Source: Actinoplanes siamensis
GTDB lineage: Bacteria; Actinomycetota; Actinomycetes; Mycobacteriales; Micromonosporaceae
Direction of reading: 5' to 3'
DNA: 64,000 nucleotides
NCBI RefSeq assembly: GCF_016862395.1
Contig: NZ_BOMW01000052.1
Span: 1-64,000 of the forward strand
The translations under genes and the position numbers were made by a program. The notes under the pieces were generated by a model. The model was not told the DNA's origin, searched no databases, and was given only the letters and a program-made list of their open reading frames with translations. The stretch's first letter is position 1. Every line of letters begins with the position of its first letter. Positions 40,821-50,042 of this stretch are shown here, piece by piece.

Positions 40821-42487
40821 TGCAGCTCGCCGCAGAGGCCTCGTCCGACACCTCACGGACGCTGACCATCACGCTCTTCCTGATCTTCGTGGCCATCACG
40901 CTCGGCATCACGATCTGGGCCAGCCGGCAGACCAAGACCGCCACCGACTTCTACGCCGGCGGCCGGCAGTTCTCCGGCTTCCAGAACGGCATGGCGATCG
41001 GCGGCGACTACATGTCCGCCGCGTCGTTCCTCGGCATCGCCGGCCTGATCGCCCTCTACGGCTACGACGGCTTCCTCTACTCGATCGGCTTCCTGGTCGC
41101 CTGGCTGGTGGCGCTGCTGCTGGTCGCCGAGTTCCTGCGCAACTCGGGCCGCTACACGATGGCCGACGTGCTGGCGTTCCGGATGCGCCAGCGCCCGGTC
41201 CGCACCGCCGCGTCGGTCTCCACCGTGGTGGTGTCGATCTTCTACCTGATCGCGCAGATGGTCGGCGCCGGCGCGCTGGTCTCGCTGCTGCTCGGCATCA
41301 CCGCGGACGAGAAGTTCCTGGGCATGGACGCGTCCACGGCGAAGGTGTTCACGATCATCCTGGTCGGCGCGCTGATGATCGTCTACGTGGTGGTCGGCGG
41401 CATGAAGGGCACCACGTACGTCCAGATCGTCAAGGCGTTCATGCTGATGACCGGCGCCCTGGTGATGACGATCATGGTACTCGCGCACTACAAGTTCAAC
41501 CTGTCGACGCTGCTGGGTGACGCCGCCGCGCGGTCCGGCAAGGGCGCCGCCTTCCTCGAACCGGGCCTGCGGTACGGCGTGGAGACCGCCGGGGACGCGA
41601 CGAAGACGTTCTACAGCAAGATGGACCTGCTGTCGCTCGGTCTCGCGCTGGTGCTCGGCACGGCCGGCCTGCCGCACATCCTGACCCGGTTCTACACCGT
41701 TCCGACGGCTCGGATCGCCCGCAAGAGCGTGCTCTGGGCGATCGGCATCATCGGCGTCTTCTACCTGTTCACCCTGGCCCTCGGCTTCGGCGCGGCGGCC
41801 CTGGTGGGCGGCAAGGAGATCACCGCGCAGGACAAGGCCGGCAACACCGCGGCCCCGCAGCTGGCGCAGAAGCTGGGCATCGACTACCTGGGCGGGGACA
41901 CCGGCGGCGCGGTGCTGCTGGCGATCATCGCGGCTGTCGCGTTCGCCACCATCCTGGCGGTGGTGGCCGGTCTGACCCTGGCGTCGTCGTCGAGCACCGC
42001 GCACGACTTCTACGCCAACGTGATCAAGAAGGGCAACGCGTCCGAGCGCGACGAGGTGAACGTAGCCCGGGTGGCGGCGCTGGTGATCGGGGCGATCGCG
42101 ATCGCGCTGTCGATCTTCGCGCAGAGCCTGAACGTGGCGTTCCTGGTCGCGCTCGCCTTCGCGGTGGCGGCCTCGGCGAACCTGCCGGCCATCCTGTACA
42201 GCCTGTTCTGGCGCCGGTTCAACACCTCGGGCGCGCTGTGGTCGATCTACGGCGGCCTGCTCAGCGCGGTGGTGCTGGTGTTCTTCTCGCCCGTGGTGTC
42301 CGGTTCGGCCACCGCGATGTTCCCGGACGAGGACTGGCACTGGTTCCCGCTGTCCAACCCGGGCATCATCTCGATCCCGCTGGGCTTCTTCTTCGGCTGG
42401 CTGGGCACCGTGCTCAGCAAGGAGAACGACGCCGAGAAGTACGCCGAGCTCGAGGTCCGGTCGCTGACCGGGCACGGCGCACACTGA
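40820..42487 (+). CDS. actP: Cation/acetate symporter (ActP-like, SSS family)
   Basis: 555 residues, 13 predicted helices. FYAGGRQFSGFQNGMAIGGDYMSAASFLGIAGLIAL is the first Na+ site region (near residues 45-80). Other motifs are QMVGAGALVSLLLGI, GGMKGTTYVQIVKA, GTAGLPHILTRFYTVP and SSSSTAHDFY. Imports acetate or pyruvate with Na+. It may be under the LytS/LytTR pair at 30320-32429 (inference from conserved co-location). A hairpin follows the stop. Confidence 0.94.
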   Translation: MQLAAEASSDTSRTLTITLFLIFVAITLGITIWASRQTKTATDFYAGGRQFSGFQNGMAIGGDYMSAASFLGIAGLIALYGYDGFLYSIGFLVAWLVALLLVAEFLRNSGRYTMADVLAFRMRQRPVRTAASVSTVVVSIFYLIAQMVGAGALVSLLLGITADEKFLGMDASTAKVFTIILVGALMIVYVVVGGMKGTTYVQIVKAFMLMTGALVMTIMVLAHYKFNLSTLLGDAAARSGKGAAFLEPGLRYGVETAGDATKTFYSKMDLLSLGLALVLGTAGLPHILTRFYTVPTARIARKSVLWAIGIIGVFYLFTLALGFGAAALVGGKEITAQDKAGNTAAPQLAQKLGIDYLGGDTGGAVLLAIIAAVAFATILAVVAGLTLASSSSTAHDFYANVIKKGNASERDEVNVARVAALVIGAIAIALSIFAQSLNVAFLVALAFAVAASANLPAILYSLFWRRFNTSGALWSIYGGLLSAVVLVFFSPVVSGSATAMFPDEDWHWFPLSNPGIISIPLGFFFGWLGTVLSKENDAEKYAELEVRSLTGHGAH

Positions 42488-42492
42488 TCGAT

Positions 42493-42540
42493 CCCCGCTG
42501 CCGGGCCGGCGCGGTCGCCGTGCCGGTCCGGGCAGCGGGG
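42493..42540 (+). terminator. Hairpin after actP
   Basis: CCCCGCTGCC (42493-42502) pairs with GGCAGCGGGG (42531-42540). The 28-nt loop is itself GC-rich and partly self-complementary. Confidence 0.65.
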
Positions 42541-42615
42541 TGAAGAACTCCCACGTTCGTGCCGAACCGCCGCACTGGGCGGGATCAACGGTCATTCCGA
42601 CCTAATGTGGTTCGC

Positions 42616-43737
42616 ATGTCTGCGACCATCTCTCCCAGCGGCAACTCCTCCGGACGGCCCTCCGTCCCGCCGCACGGGCCGGGCCGTCCCCGTCCCGTGG
42701 GACCGGGCGACCGGGGTCACACCTACCCGGGCCGCCCCCGGATCCGGCCGCGCTGGGGGCGCATCGCCCTGGTCGCCGGCGCCGCGGTGCTGGTGCTCGC
42801 TCTGATCGGGGGCATCTTCGCGGTCAACTACGTGAGCGGGATCGACAACGATCTCAAGCGCACGAACGCGTTCTCCGGCCTCTCCGCCGACCGCCCGGCC
42901 AAGACGGTCGAGGGCGCGTTCAACATCCTGCTGGTCGGCAGCGACTCGCGGGATCCGGACACCAAGGACGACGAGGCCAACGCCTGGCGCGCGGACACGT
43001 TGATGATCATGCACGTGCCGGCCGACCACAAGAGCGCGCAGATCGTCTCGATCCCGCGTGACCTGTGGGTGGTCGTGCCGCGCAGCAACGACGCGGCGTG
43101 CAGCGACGGCTCCCGGGCGAAAATCAACGCATCGTTCGCCTTCGGCGGCCTGCCCCGCGCGGTGCACACCGTCGAGTGCCTGACGGACGTGCACATCGAC
43201 CACGTGATGGCCATCGACTTCGGCGGCTTCAAGGAGGTCACCGACGCGCTCGGCGGCGTCGACCTGAAGGTGGAGCAGACGGTCACCTCGATCCACCGGC
43301 CGTACCGGGTGTTCAAGAAGGGCATGATGCACATGGACGGCGCCCAGGCCCTGGACTGGGTGCGCCAGCGCAAGCAGTTCTCCCGCGGCGACTTCGCCCG
43401 TATGCAGCACCAGCAGGACTTCCTCAAGGCGCTGATGGACAAGGCGTCGAGCAGCGGCACGCTGACCAACCCCGGCAAACTGGACTCGTTCCTCGACGCG
43501 GTGGCCAAGGCCGTCACGGTCGACCAGGACTTCTCGCTCAAGGACATGGTGCTGCAGTTCCGCAGCCTGCGCGGGGACAACCTGACGTTCCTGACCAGCC
43601 CGAACAAGGGCAGCGAGACGATCGCCGGGCAGTCCGTGGTGGTCTCCGACCGGGAGAAGGCGCTGGCGCTGTTCCAGGCGATGTCCGCGGACAAGATGGC
43701 GGAGTGGATGGCGGCCAACCCGGTCGAGAAGTCCTGA
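42616..43737 (+). CDS. LytR-CpsA-Psr (LCP) family phosphotransferase
   Basis: 373 residues from ATG 42616. A Pro/Arg-rich cytoplasmic head (~1-48) leads to one membrane helix (~50-72) and an extracellular LCP domain with NILLVGSDSRDP, ADTLMIMHVPADHKSAQIVSIPRDLWVVVP (Arg/Asp active site) and GVDLKV. Later come DGAQALDWVRQRKQFSRGDFARMQHQQ. It ligates polyprenyl-linked polymers to peptidoglycan. Its presence fits a teichoic-type or arabinogalactan-like wall polymer. Confidence 0.94.
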   Translation: MSATISPSGNSSGRPSVPPHGPGRPRPVGPGDRGHTYPGRPRIRPRWGRIALVAGAAVLVLALIGGIFAVNYVSGIDNDLKRTNAFSGLSADRPAKTVEGAFNILLVGSDSRDPDTKDDEANAWRADTLMIMHVPADHKSAQIVSIPRDLWVVVPRSNDAACSDGSRAKINASFAFGGLPRAVHTVECLTDVHIDHVMAIDFGGFKEVTDALGGVDLKVEQTVTSIHRPYRVFKKGMMHMDGAQALDWVRQRKQFSRGDFARMQHQQDFLKALMDKASSSGTLTNPGKLDSFLDAVAKAVTVDQDFSLKDMVLQFRSLRGDNLTFLTSPNKGSETIAGQSVVVSDREKALALFQAMSADKMAEWMAANPVEKS

Positions 43738-43758
43738 CCCGCCCGGAGTCGTAGGCTG

Positions 43759-44100
43759 GTGCCCGTGTTCGGACCTCAGATACCCAGCGTGACCCCGGAT
43801 CAGGTCGACTCCGATGCCTACCTTCTCGACGTCCGCGAGCCGGACGAGTGGACCGCCGGCCACGCGCCCGGCGCCCACCACCTTCCGATGATGGAGGTGC
43901 CGGCCCGGATGGCCGAGGTGCCCACCGACGGCGAGGTCGTGGTGCTCTGCCGGGCCGGCGGGCGCTCCGCCCAGGTGGTGAACTACCTGATGAACAACGG
44001 CTGGGACAACGTGCGCAACCTCGACGGCGGGATGAAGTCGTGGGCGGCGGCCGGCCGGGAGATGGTCAGCGAGGACGGGCAGCCGGCCCGGGTGTTGTGA
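43759..44100 (+). CDS. Rhodanese-like sulfurtransferase domain protein
   Basis: 113 residues from GTG 43759. Single rhodanese domain with YLLDVREPDEWTAGHAPGAHHLPM and active-site loop C-R-A-G-G-R-S (Cys 64). It moves sulfane sulfur in the cytoplasm or acts as a redox switch. The stop overlaps the GDPD start by 4 bp. Confidence 0.92.
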   Translation: MPVFGPQIPSVTPDQVDSDAYLLDVREPDEWTAGHAPGAHHLPMMEVPARMAEVPTDGEVVVLCRAGGRSAQVVNYLMNNGWDNVRNLDGGMKSWAAAGREMVSEDGQPARVL

Positions 44101-44885
44101 CCGGGTACCGGCCCCTCGTCTTCGCGCACCGCGGGGGCGCGGACGCGCTGCCCGAGCACACGCTCGGGGCGTACTTCCGCGCCCTGGAGGAGGGCGTCGA
44201 CGGCCTGGAGTGCGATGTCCGGCTCACCCGCGACGGGCACCTGGTCTGTTTCCACGACCGCCGCCTGAGCCGGACCAGCAACGGCAAGGGGCTGGTCAGC
44301 CGGCGCACGCTGGCCCAACTCGACGAGTTCAACTACGGCTCCTGGCACCCGGGCTATCCGGCCGACGAGGAGCTGCCCGACCTGAGCCGGCTGCTCACCC
44401 TGGAGCGGCTGCTGGCGGCGGTGCGGGAATGCGGCCGGCCGGTACGCCTGCTGATCGAGACCAAACACCCTTCGAGGTACGGCGCCGAGGTGGAGCGCCG
44501 GCTGGTGAAGATGCTCCGCCGGTTCGGGTTGGCCGAGCCGAAACCGGACGACGCCGTACAGGTGACGGTGATGTCCTTCGCGGCGCTCGCGCTGCGCCGC
44601 ATCCGCGCCCAGGCGCCCGGCGTGCCCACCGTCTATCTGCTGGAGCTGCTGCCTCCGATGGTCGGCAAGGGGCGGCTGCCGTTCGGCTCGCGGATCGCCG
44701 GGCCCGGCGTCGATCTGGTCCGCAGCCGTCCCGCCCTGCTGTCCGCGATGCGGGAAGCCGGCCACCGGACGTACGTCTGGACCGTGAACGAACCGGACGA
44801 CCTGGAGCTGGTGCTGGGACACCAGGTGGACGGCGTGATCACGGACCGGCCCCGGTTCGTCCTCGATCGCCTGGCCACAATGTGA
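44097..44885 (+). CDS. Glycerophosphodiester phosphodiesterase
   Basis: 262 residues from GTG 44097. GDPD motifs: HRGGADALPEHT (His 11), GLECDVRLTRDG (Glu 38, Asp 40), HDRRLSRTSNGKG (His 53) and LIETKHPSRYG. It ends with VWTVNEPDDLELVLGHQVDGVITDRP. It cleaves glycerophosphodiesters to glycerol-3-phosphate. There is no signal peptide, so it is intracellular. Confidence 0.94.
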   Translation: MTGYRPLVFAHRGGADALPEHTLGAYFRALEEGVDGLECDVRLTRDGHLVCFHDRRLSRTSNGKGLVSRRTLAQLDEFNYGSWHPGYPADEELPDLSRLLTLERLLAAVRECGRPVRLLIETKHPSRYGAEVERRLVKMLRRFGLAEPKPDDAVQVTVMSFAALALRRIRAQAPGVPTVYLLELLPPMVGKGRLPFGSRIAGPGVDLVRSRPALLSAMREAGHRTYVWTVNEPDDLELVLGHQVDGVITDRPRFVLDRLATM

Positions 44886-44934
44886 CCGGTGACACAGATG
44901 CACCAAACGTGAAGGGCGAGGCAGACTCGCAGAC

Positions 44935-46116
44935 ATGCCGGACGGTCCCGACTACCCAGCGCTGACCCGGGGTCAGATCGCGGTCCTCGACCGCGTCAAC
45001 GCCGGTGAGTCCGGCCTGCCCGTGCTCCAGCAGCTGGTCCGGCTGGCCCAGGAGGTGCTCGGCGCCCGCGGCGCCGGCTTCGCGGAGTACGCCGGCGGCC
45101 ACGGCCGGATCATCGCGGCCACCGGGGTGTGCGAGCCGGCCATCGGCCGCCGGGTGGAGCGCCGCCTGGAGAGCACGGGTCGCACCCTGCTGGTCCTGCT
45201 CGACTCGGTGAACGACGAGTTCGCCAGGCAGATCGAGGGTGGCGACCTGCGGCACATGCTGGGCGCCCGGTGCGAGGCCGGGGACACGTTCGCCGGCTCG
45301 TTGCACGTCTACTTCGGGGCCGACGCCGGTGAGCCGGGCGCCGAGCACCACGCGGTGCTGGAGCTGCTGGCCGGTCAGATCGGCCGGCTCTACGGGCTGG
45401 GCGACGGGCTGCCGGTGCACCCGGTGGCCGCGCCGGCGCAGGCCGACCGCGATCTCTGGGTGGCGGTCACCAGCCACGAGCTGCGCACCCCGGTCACCGT
45501 GATCAAAGGGTACGCGGACACGCTCACCAACCACTGGGAGACGCTCGGCGAGGCCGGCCGCAAGGAGGCCGTCCGGGTGATCGGCAATCGCGCCGGCGAG
45601 CTGGCCCGGCTGGTCGACCGGTTGCTCTCGGCAGCCAGCGACGGGGTGCTCGGGTCCGCTCCGGCGGGGCCGTTCGACCTGGTGGAGGCGCTCCGCGAGG
45701 CGGTCGGCGAGCTGCCCGCGGACCTGCGGCGCCGGCTCAAGCTCGCGCACCTGCCGGGTGACCTGCCCGAGGCGTACGGGAACCGCGAGTCCATCGCCAC
45801 CATCCTCACCGAGCTGACCACGAACGCGGAGAAGTACTCCCCGCCGGACAGCGTCGTCGAACTCTGCGCCGGCATCGACGACGACACGCTGCGCTTCCGC
45901 GTCTCCGACCGGGGCGCCGGGATCGCGCCCGAGCACGTGGAGCGGGCGTTCGAGCGCTACTGGCAGGCCGACGGCGGCGACCGGCACCAGCACCCGGGCG
46001 CCGGCCTGGGCCTCTACCTGGTCCGGCGGATGGTGGAGCGCCAGCACGGTTGGGTATCGCTGCGGCCGCGCGAGGGTGGCGGCACGGTCGCCGAGGTCCG
46101 CCTGCGCCGGGCCTAG
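44935..46116 (+). CDS. Orphan soluble histidine kinase with GAF-like domain
   Basis: 393 residues, no membrane helix. The N-terminal ~30-150 region is GAF-like (LVRLAQEVLGARGAGFAEYAGG). HisKA has His 181 (VTSHELRTPVTVIKGYADTL). The HATPase domain has LTTNAEKYSP, DRGAGIAPEHVERAF and GAGLGLYLVRRMV. No response regulator is adjacent. The 3' ~60 bp are echoed in the following intergenic DNA. Confidence 0.9.
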   Translation: MPDGPDYPALTRGQIAVLDRVNAGESGLPVLQQLVRLAQEVLGARGAGFAEYAGGHGRIIAATGVCEPAIGRRVERRLESTGRTLLVLLDSVNDEFARQIEGGDLRHMLGARCEAGDTFAGSLHVYFGADAGEPGAEHHAVLELLAGQIGRLYGLGDGLPVHPVAAPAQADRDLWVAVTSHELRTPVTVIKGYADTLTNHWETLGEAGRKEAVRVIGNRAGELARLVDRLLSAASDGVLGSAPAGPFDLVEALREAVGELPADLRRRLKLAHLPGDLPEAYGNRESIATILTELTTNAEKYSPPDSVVELCAGIDDDTLRFRVSDRGAGIAPEHVERAFERYWQADGGDRHQHPGAGLGLYLVRRMVERQHGWVSLRPREGGGTVAEVRLRRA

Positions 46117-46190
46117 GGCCGTCCCGCTGCGGCCGCGGGAGGGTGACGGCACGCGGACGTCGAGGTCCGCCTGCGCCGCGCCTGGGGTGG
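46058..46190. repeat. Duplicated 3' end of the orphan kinase gene
   Basis: The last ~60 bp of the kinase gene, including CGCTGCGGCCGCG and GAGGTCCGCCTGCGCCG, reappear 71 bp later (46129-46190) in diverged form, with the stop codon changed. Confidence 0.75.
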
Positions 46191-46235
46191 CCCGCGTCAC
46201 GGCAATCCGGGGGCCACCCCCTACGCTGGTCCCTC

Positions 46236-47108
46236 GTGAGCAAGCGTCGTAAATCCCAGTCCGAGCCCAAGGCCAAGGTGCGCGACATCTTCGTCGCCCG
46301 CCCGTTCGAGGGTCTCGCCGACGAACCCGAGTGGGTCGCGCTGCGCGAGCTGGTCCCGGCCGCCTCCGCGCCGCTGACCCTGAAACCCGAGATCATCGAG
46401 GAGTACGGGAACCGCCCCGTGACCCTCTCCACGGTCCTGCCGATGGCCTGGCCGGCCATGTCGCGTCAGGACGGGCAGGTCTTCATCGGTCTCCAGCGGC
46501 ACGTGCAGTCCGGTGACGTCTCGCGCGACCTGGCCGTCGCGATCCTCTCCGCGCTGCGCACCGCCCCCGGCGACCCGGTCTCGGTGCCGGCGCTGCCCGG
46601 CGAAGGCCCGCGCCTGCAGGACGTGCTGGTCGACGGCCCACTCGAGATCACCATGCAGGACGGCTTCGAGTACTGGCTGGACAACGACCAGCTGCAGGAT
46701 GCCAGCGTCAAGGCGTCGCTGGAGCGGGCGAACGCCTCGATCTACCCGACCGTGCGCCTGACCTCGGCGAGGGCGGCCTACTGGTGCCGGATCACGCCGG
46801 ACAAGGGTCACGTCCGCTGGGTGCTCGGCGACACCGAGGACCGGGCGCTGGACGCGCTGGCCCGGCTCTCCGCCGCCGGCGAGCTGGTGCTGCGCGAGGA
46901 CACCAAGTTCGCCGGGATGTTCCGCGCGCACGGCCTGCTGGTCCCGGTCTGGGACGTCCCGGGCGAGCCGGAGGCGAGCGACTGGGAGGCCCCGCTGTCC
47001 GATTTCGCCAAGCGTTACCAGGACACGCTGGCGATCACCGAGCCGCTCGACACCGCCGGACGCCGGGCGAAGCAGGGCCTGATCGGTCGCCAGCTGACGC
47101 TGCGCTGA
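46236..47108 (+). CDS. DUF5926 family protein
   Basis: 290 residues from GTG 46236. Basic start (SKRRKSQSEPKAKVRD). Then FVARPFEGLADEPEWVALRELVPAASAPL, LSTVLPMAWPAMSRQDGQVFIGLQ, and a C-terminal RYQDTLAITEPLDTAGRRAKQGLIGRQLTLR (residues ~262-290). The family is conserved in actinobacteria with unknown function. It has no membrane segment. The extreme 3' end is duplicated just downstream. Confidence 0.85.
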   Translation: MSKRRKSQSEPKAKVRDIFVARPFEGLADEPEWVALRELVPAASAPLTLKPEIIEEYGNRPVTLSTVLPMAWPAMSRQDGQVFIGLQRHVQSGDVSRDLAVAILSALRTAPGDPVSVPALPGEGPRLQDVLVDGPLEITMQDGFEYWLDNDQLQDASVKASLERANASIYPTVRLTSARAAYWCRITPDKGHVRWVLGDTEDRALDALARLSAAGELVLREDTKFAGMFRAHGLLVPVWDVPGEPEASDWEAPLSDFAKRYQDTLAITEPLDTAGRRAKQGLIGRQLTLR

Positions 47109-47145
47109 GTGGGCGTGACCGGTCGCCAGCTGACGCTGCGCTGAG
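47084..47145. repeat. Duplicated 3' end of the DUF5926 gene
   Basis: CGGTCGCCAGCTGACGCTGC and the stop (26 bp in all) occur at 47084-47109 and again at 47120-47145, a 36-bp period. Confidence 0.85.
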
Positions 47146-47160
47146 CAGGGTGTGACCGGC

Positions 47161-47206
47161 TGCCGGCCGAACCTTCGCTGAGCCCCGTCCCGGGCTCAGG
47201 CCGGCA
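47161..47206. terminator. Nested hairpin between convergent DUF5926 and arcA
   Basis: Inner stem CTGAGCCC (47178-47185)/GGGCTCAG (47192-47199) within outer stem TGCCGGC (47161-47167)/GCCGGCA (47200-47206). It overlaps the arcA stop and can serve both strands. Confidence 0.7.
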
Positions 47207-48389
47207 GCGGGTCCCGGACCACCGGGCAGCTCATGCAGCGCGGGCCGCCGCGGCCGCTGCCCAGCTCCGAGCCCGGGATCCGGACCACCTCGATGCCGGC
47301 GTGCTCCAGCTGCGCGTTGGTCTCCACGTTCCGCTCATAGGCGACACAGAGACGTGGGGCGATGGCCAGGGTGTTGTTGCCGTCGTCCCACTGCTCCCGT
47401 TCGGCGGTGACCGGGTCCAGGCCGGTGTCGATGACACGCAGCCGGTCGATGCCCATCGCCTCGGCCGCGGCCTCCAGGAACGGGCGGAGCGGGCGGACGG
47501 CCAGCTCGCCGGCCGAATCGGTGGCCATGGTCCACGCCTGCAGGTTGTCGGCCACGTACGGATACATCACCACCGCGTCGGTGTCGACCATCGTGCAGAC
47601 CGTGTCCAGGTGCATGGTGGCCCGCTCCTGGGCGATCGGCACGGCGAGCACGGTGTGCGCCAGGCCGGCCGCCAGCACCCGGCGGGCCAGCCGCTCGGCG
47701 CCGGCCGGGGTGGTGCGCTCGCCGACGCCGATCGCCAGCACGTCGGGGGCCAGCACGAGGACGTCGCCGCCCTCCACGTGCTCCAGCGCCGGCTCGTACA
47801 ACAGCTCGGTCCCCGAGAAGCGCGGATGGAAGCGGTAGATCGCGTGGGTGAGCGTGGTCTCCCGGCGCCGGGCCGGCATCGCCAGGCTGGTCACCGCGAC
47901 CCGGTCGCGCACCCAGACCGACGAGTCCCGGGTGAAGAGCAGGTTCGGCAGCGGGTCGATCACGAAGTCGTTGGGCTGCAGCATCTCGTAGACCAGGCTG
48001 CCGCCGCCCGGCTTGACCTCCTCGTGGGAGAGGCCCGCGACGAGCACCTCGGCGAGCCGCTCGGGCGTCTGGTCGGCGAGGTAGTCCGCCACCCCGGCGC
48101 GCAGTCCGTCACCCAGCCGGGCGTCGGCGAGGACCCCGGCGGTCAGCTCCTCGCGGGCCGCCGGGACGGCGAGCGTCTCGGCGAGCAGGCGGTCGAGATG
48201 GAGAACCTCGACACCTCGGGAACGCAGCGCCTCGGCGAACTGATCATGCTCGTCCTGCGCCCGGCCGACCCAGGGGATGCCGTCGAACAGCAGCGAGCCG
48301 CTGTTCCGCGGAGTGAGCCTGGCCAGCTCTTTTGCGGGGCGGTGCAGCAGAACGGTGCGGAGGCGGCTGACTTCACTGTCGACGTACAC
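47196..48389 (-). CDS. arcA: Arginine deiminase
   Basis: 397 residues. Complete motif set: LLHRPAKELARLTP, LFTRDSSVWV, HVEGGDVLVL, TMHLDTVCTMVD, WDDGNNTLAIAP and catalytic Cys 385 in GGPRCMSCP. It converts arginine to citrulline and ammonia. No ornithine carbamoyltransferase, carbamate kinase or arginine/ornithine antiporter gene is adjacent, so the classical ADI operon is absent; the enzyme probably serves nitrogen supply or pH homeostasis. The 293-bp upstream region is shared with a divergent gene. Confidence 0.95.
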   Translation of the reverse strand: MYVDSEVSRLRTVLLHRPAKELARLTPRNSGSLLFDGIPWVGRAQDEHDQFAEALRSRGVEVLHLDRLLAETLAVPAAREELTAGVLADARLGDGLRAGVADYLADQTPERLAEVLVAGLSHEEVKPGGGSLVYEMLQPNDFVIDPLPNLLFTRDSSVWVRDRVAVTSLAMPARRRETTLTHAIYRFHPRFSGTELLYEPALEHVEGGDVLVLAPDVLAIGVGERTTPAGAERLARRVLAAGLAHTVLAVPIAQERATMHLDTVCTMVDTDAVVMYPYVADNLQAWTMATDSAGELAVRPLRPFLEAAAEAMGIDRLRVIDTGLDPVTAEREQWDDGNNTLAIAPRLCVAYERNVETNAQLEHAGIEVVRIPGSELGSGRGGPRCMSCPVVRDPLPA

Positions 48390-48682
48390 CAGTCCGACGT
48401 TAGCCCGTACCGAACGCTATCGCCCGGTCACGTTCTGATCTAGATCCTGAGACGAGCATGCACCGATCAGAGGACGGCGATAACTTGGCAGGGTGCGACG
48501 AAACCGCCGACCGCAGGTGCCGAGATGCACCATCCGCAAGAAGACGTTGTCCGTGAATGCGGTATTCATCCACACTTCTTTCTCTTTCTTTCCACTCCGT
48601 CGCCCTTCTCCGTGAGGACTTGAGCACGTACGGTAGTTGGAAACAGAGAGCCAGCCCGATAGACCTTTTGCCGGAGGTCGCA

Positions 48683-49417
48683 GTGACTGTCTTCCCCGCC
48701 CGCCCCGCTCTGCCCGCCCCGTCCAACCGGGCACTCACGCCGGTCGGCCATACGACGCCGCCTCAGACCCTGGAGCCCCGTCTGACGCCGGTCGAGTGGG
48801 CCCGTCGCCGCCGTGCCGACCGGGACGCCCGCCGCATGGAGGCGGCCGGCGCCCGTGCCCTCACCCGGCTCGACCGTCTCGGTTCGGCCTGGCACATCGT
48901 GGACTGGCCGCGGACGGACCTCTCCCAGTCGTACTACGAGCCCGACCCCGCCGACGAGCGGGCCGGGTTCCTCGCCATCGGCCCCGGTGGCGTGTACGCG
49001 GTGACCGTGGCCGATCACGGCCGCTCCCGTGTGCTGATCGCCGGGGACGTCGTTCAGATCAACGGCAAGCGCCCGCAGTACGTGGCCGAGGCCCGCCGCG
49101 ACGCCCGCCGTGCCGCCAAGGCGCTGTCCGCCGCGGTCGGGCTGAACGTGCCGGTCACCCCGGTCCTGACCTTCGTCGGCTCCGGCGTGATCAGCGTGCA
49201 CGGCCTGCCGAAGGACTGTCTGGTCGCCACCGACAAGGAGCTCGACCGGCTGCTGCTCGCCGGCGGGGCCCGCATCTCCGCGGCCACCGCGAGCAAACTC
49301 TCAGCTGTCGCCGAGAATCCCGCCACCTGGTCGAACGCACCGTACCGGCCGGCCGGCGACTACCGGTGGTACAGCAACGGACAGACGGCCGCTGACAAGC
49401 GGCCGACCCGCCGGTAA
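48683..49417 (+). CDS. NERD-like domain protein
   Basis: 244 residues from GTG 48683, with GGAGG 6 bp upstream. A variable Pro-rich start is followed by an Arg/Ala-rich helix (ARRRRADRDARRMEAAGARALTRLDRL is split across ~45-70). Then comes a NERD-like core (~85-190) with GFLAIGPGGVYAVTVADHG and VPVTPVLTFVGSG. NERD domains resemble nucleases of the Holliday-junction resolvase type; the catalytic residues are not clearly kept, so nuclease activity is uncertain. Confidence 0.65.
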   Translation: MTVFPARPALPAPSNRALTPVGHTTPPQTLEPRLTPVEWARRRRADRDARRMEAAGARALTRLDRLGSAWHIVDWPRTDLSQSYYEPDPADERAGFLAIGPGGVYAVTVADHGRSRVLIAGDVVQINGKRPQYVAEARRDARRAAKALSAAVGLNVPVTPVLTFVGSGVISVHGLPKDCLVATDKELDRLLLAGGARISAATASKLSAVAENPATWSNAPYRPAGDYRWYSNGQTAADKRPTRR

Positions 49418-49497
49418 CGTTCCTTGCGACGCCGTCGAGGGCGGCGCCCCGGCCTCCGGGGCGCCCCGCTCGACGCGACAGAAGCGAGGAGGAGCGG

Positions 49498-49959
49498 GTG
49501 GCGCATGTTGAGCTCTCCCTCTCGGGAGCGTTCGTCCCCCAGGCACGCACACCGGCCGAGGCCGAGTTCGTCACCAGCATCGAGCGTTGGGCGGGCACCG
49601 TGTCGGTGGCCGACGAGCCCTGCCTGATCGTCGACGCGGGCGGTGCGATCATGGCCGTCTCGCCGTCCTGCAGCGAGTTGCTCGGGCTGGGCAAGCCGGT
49701 CGACGCGATCGGCAAGCGGCTGACCACGACGCTGGAGCTTGTCGACTTCACGGCCGGCGCCGGCCCGCTGGAGGACCCGGAGGCGGACAAGATCCCGCCG
49801 TTGCTCGCGGTCCGCAGCGAGCGCCTGGCCCGCGGTCTGATGCGGGTCGTGCCGGGCAACGACCGGCCGCCGGTGACGGTCGACGCGATCTCCACGCCGC
49901 TGCTGGCGGGCGAGCGGGTGGCCGGATCGCTGACCTTTCTCTCCCCGGTGCACTACTGA
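49498..49959 (+). CDS. Small PAS-domain protein
   Basis: 153 residues from GTG 49498, with AGGAGGAG upstream. PAS-like core: DEPCLIVDAGGAIMAVSPSCSELLGLGKPVDAIGK (~45-75), then a C-terminal strand VTVDAISTPLLAGERVAGSLTFLSP. There is no output domain, so it probably signals by partner binding. Ligand unknown. Confidence 0.75.
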   Translation: MAHVELSLSGAFVPQARTPAEAEFVTSIERWAGTVSVADEPCLIVDAGGAIMAVSPSCSELLGLGKPVDAIGKRLTTTLELVDFTAGAGPLEDPEADKIPPLLAVRSERLARGLMRVVPGNDRPPVTVDAISTPLLAGERVAGSLTFLSPVHY

Positions 49960-50042
49960 CGTCCGGTTTCTCCGTGGCGGTGTGGTGTTCGCCGCATCAG
50001 GTAACCATTGGGTGTTACCGATCCGTAACGTAGTCTGCCGTC

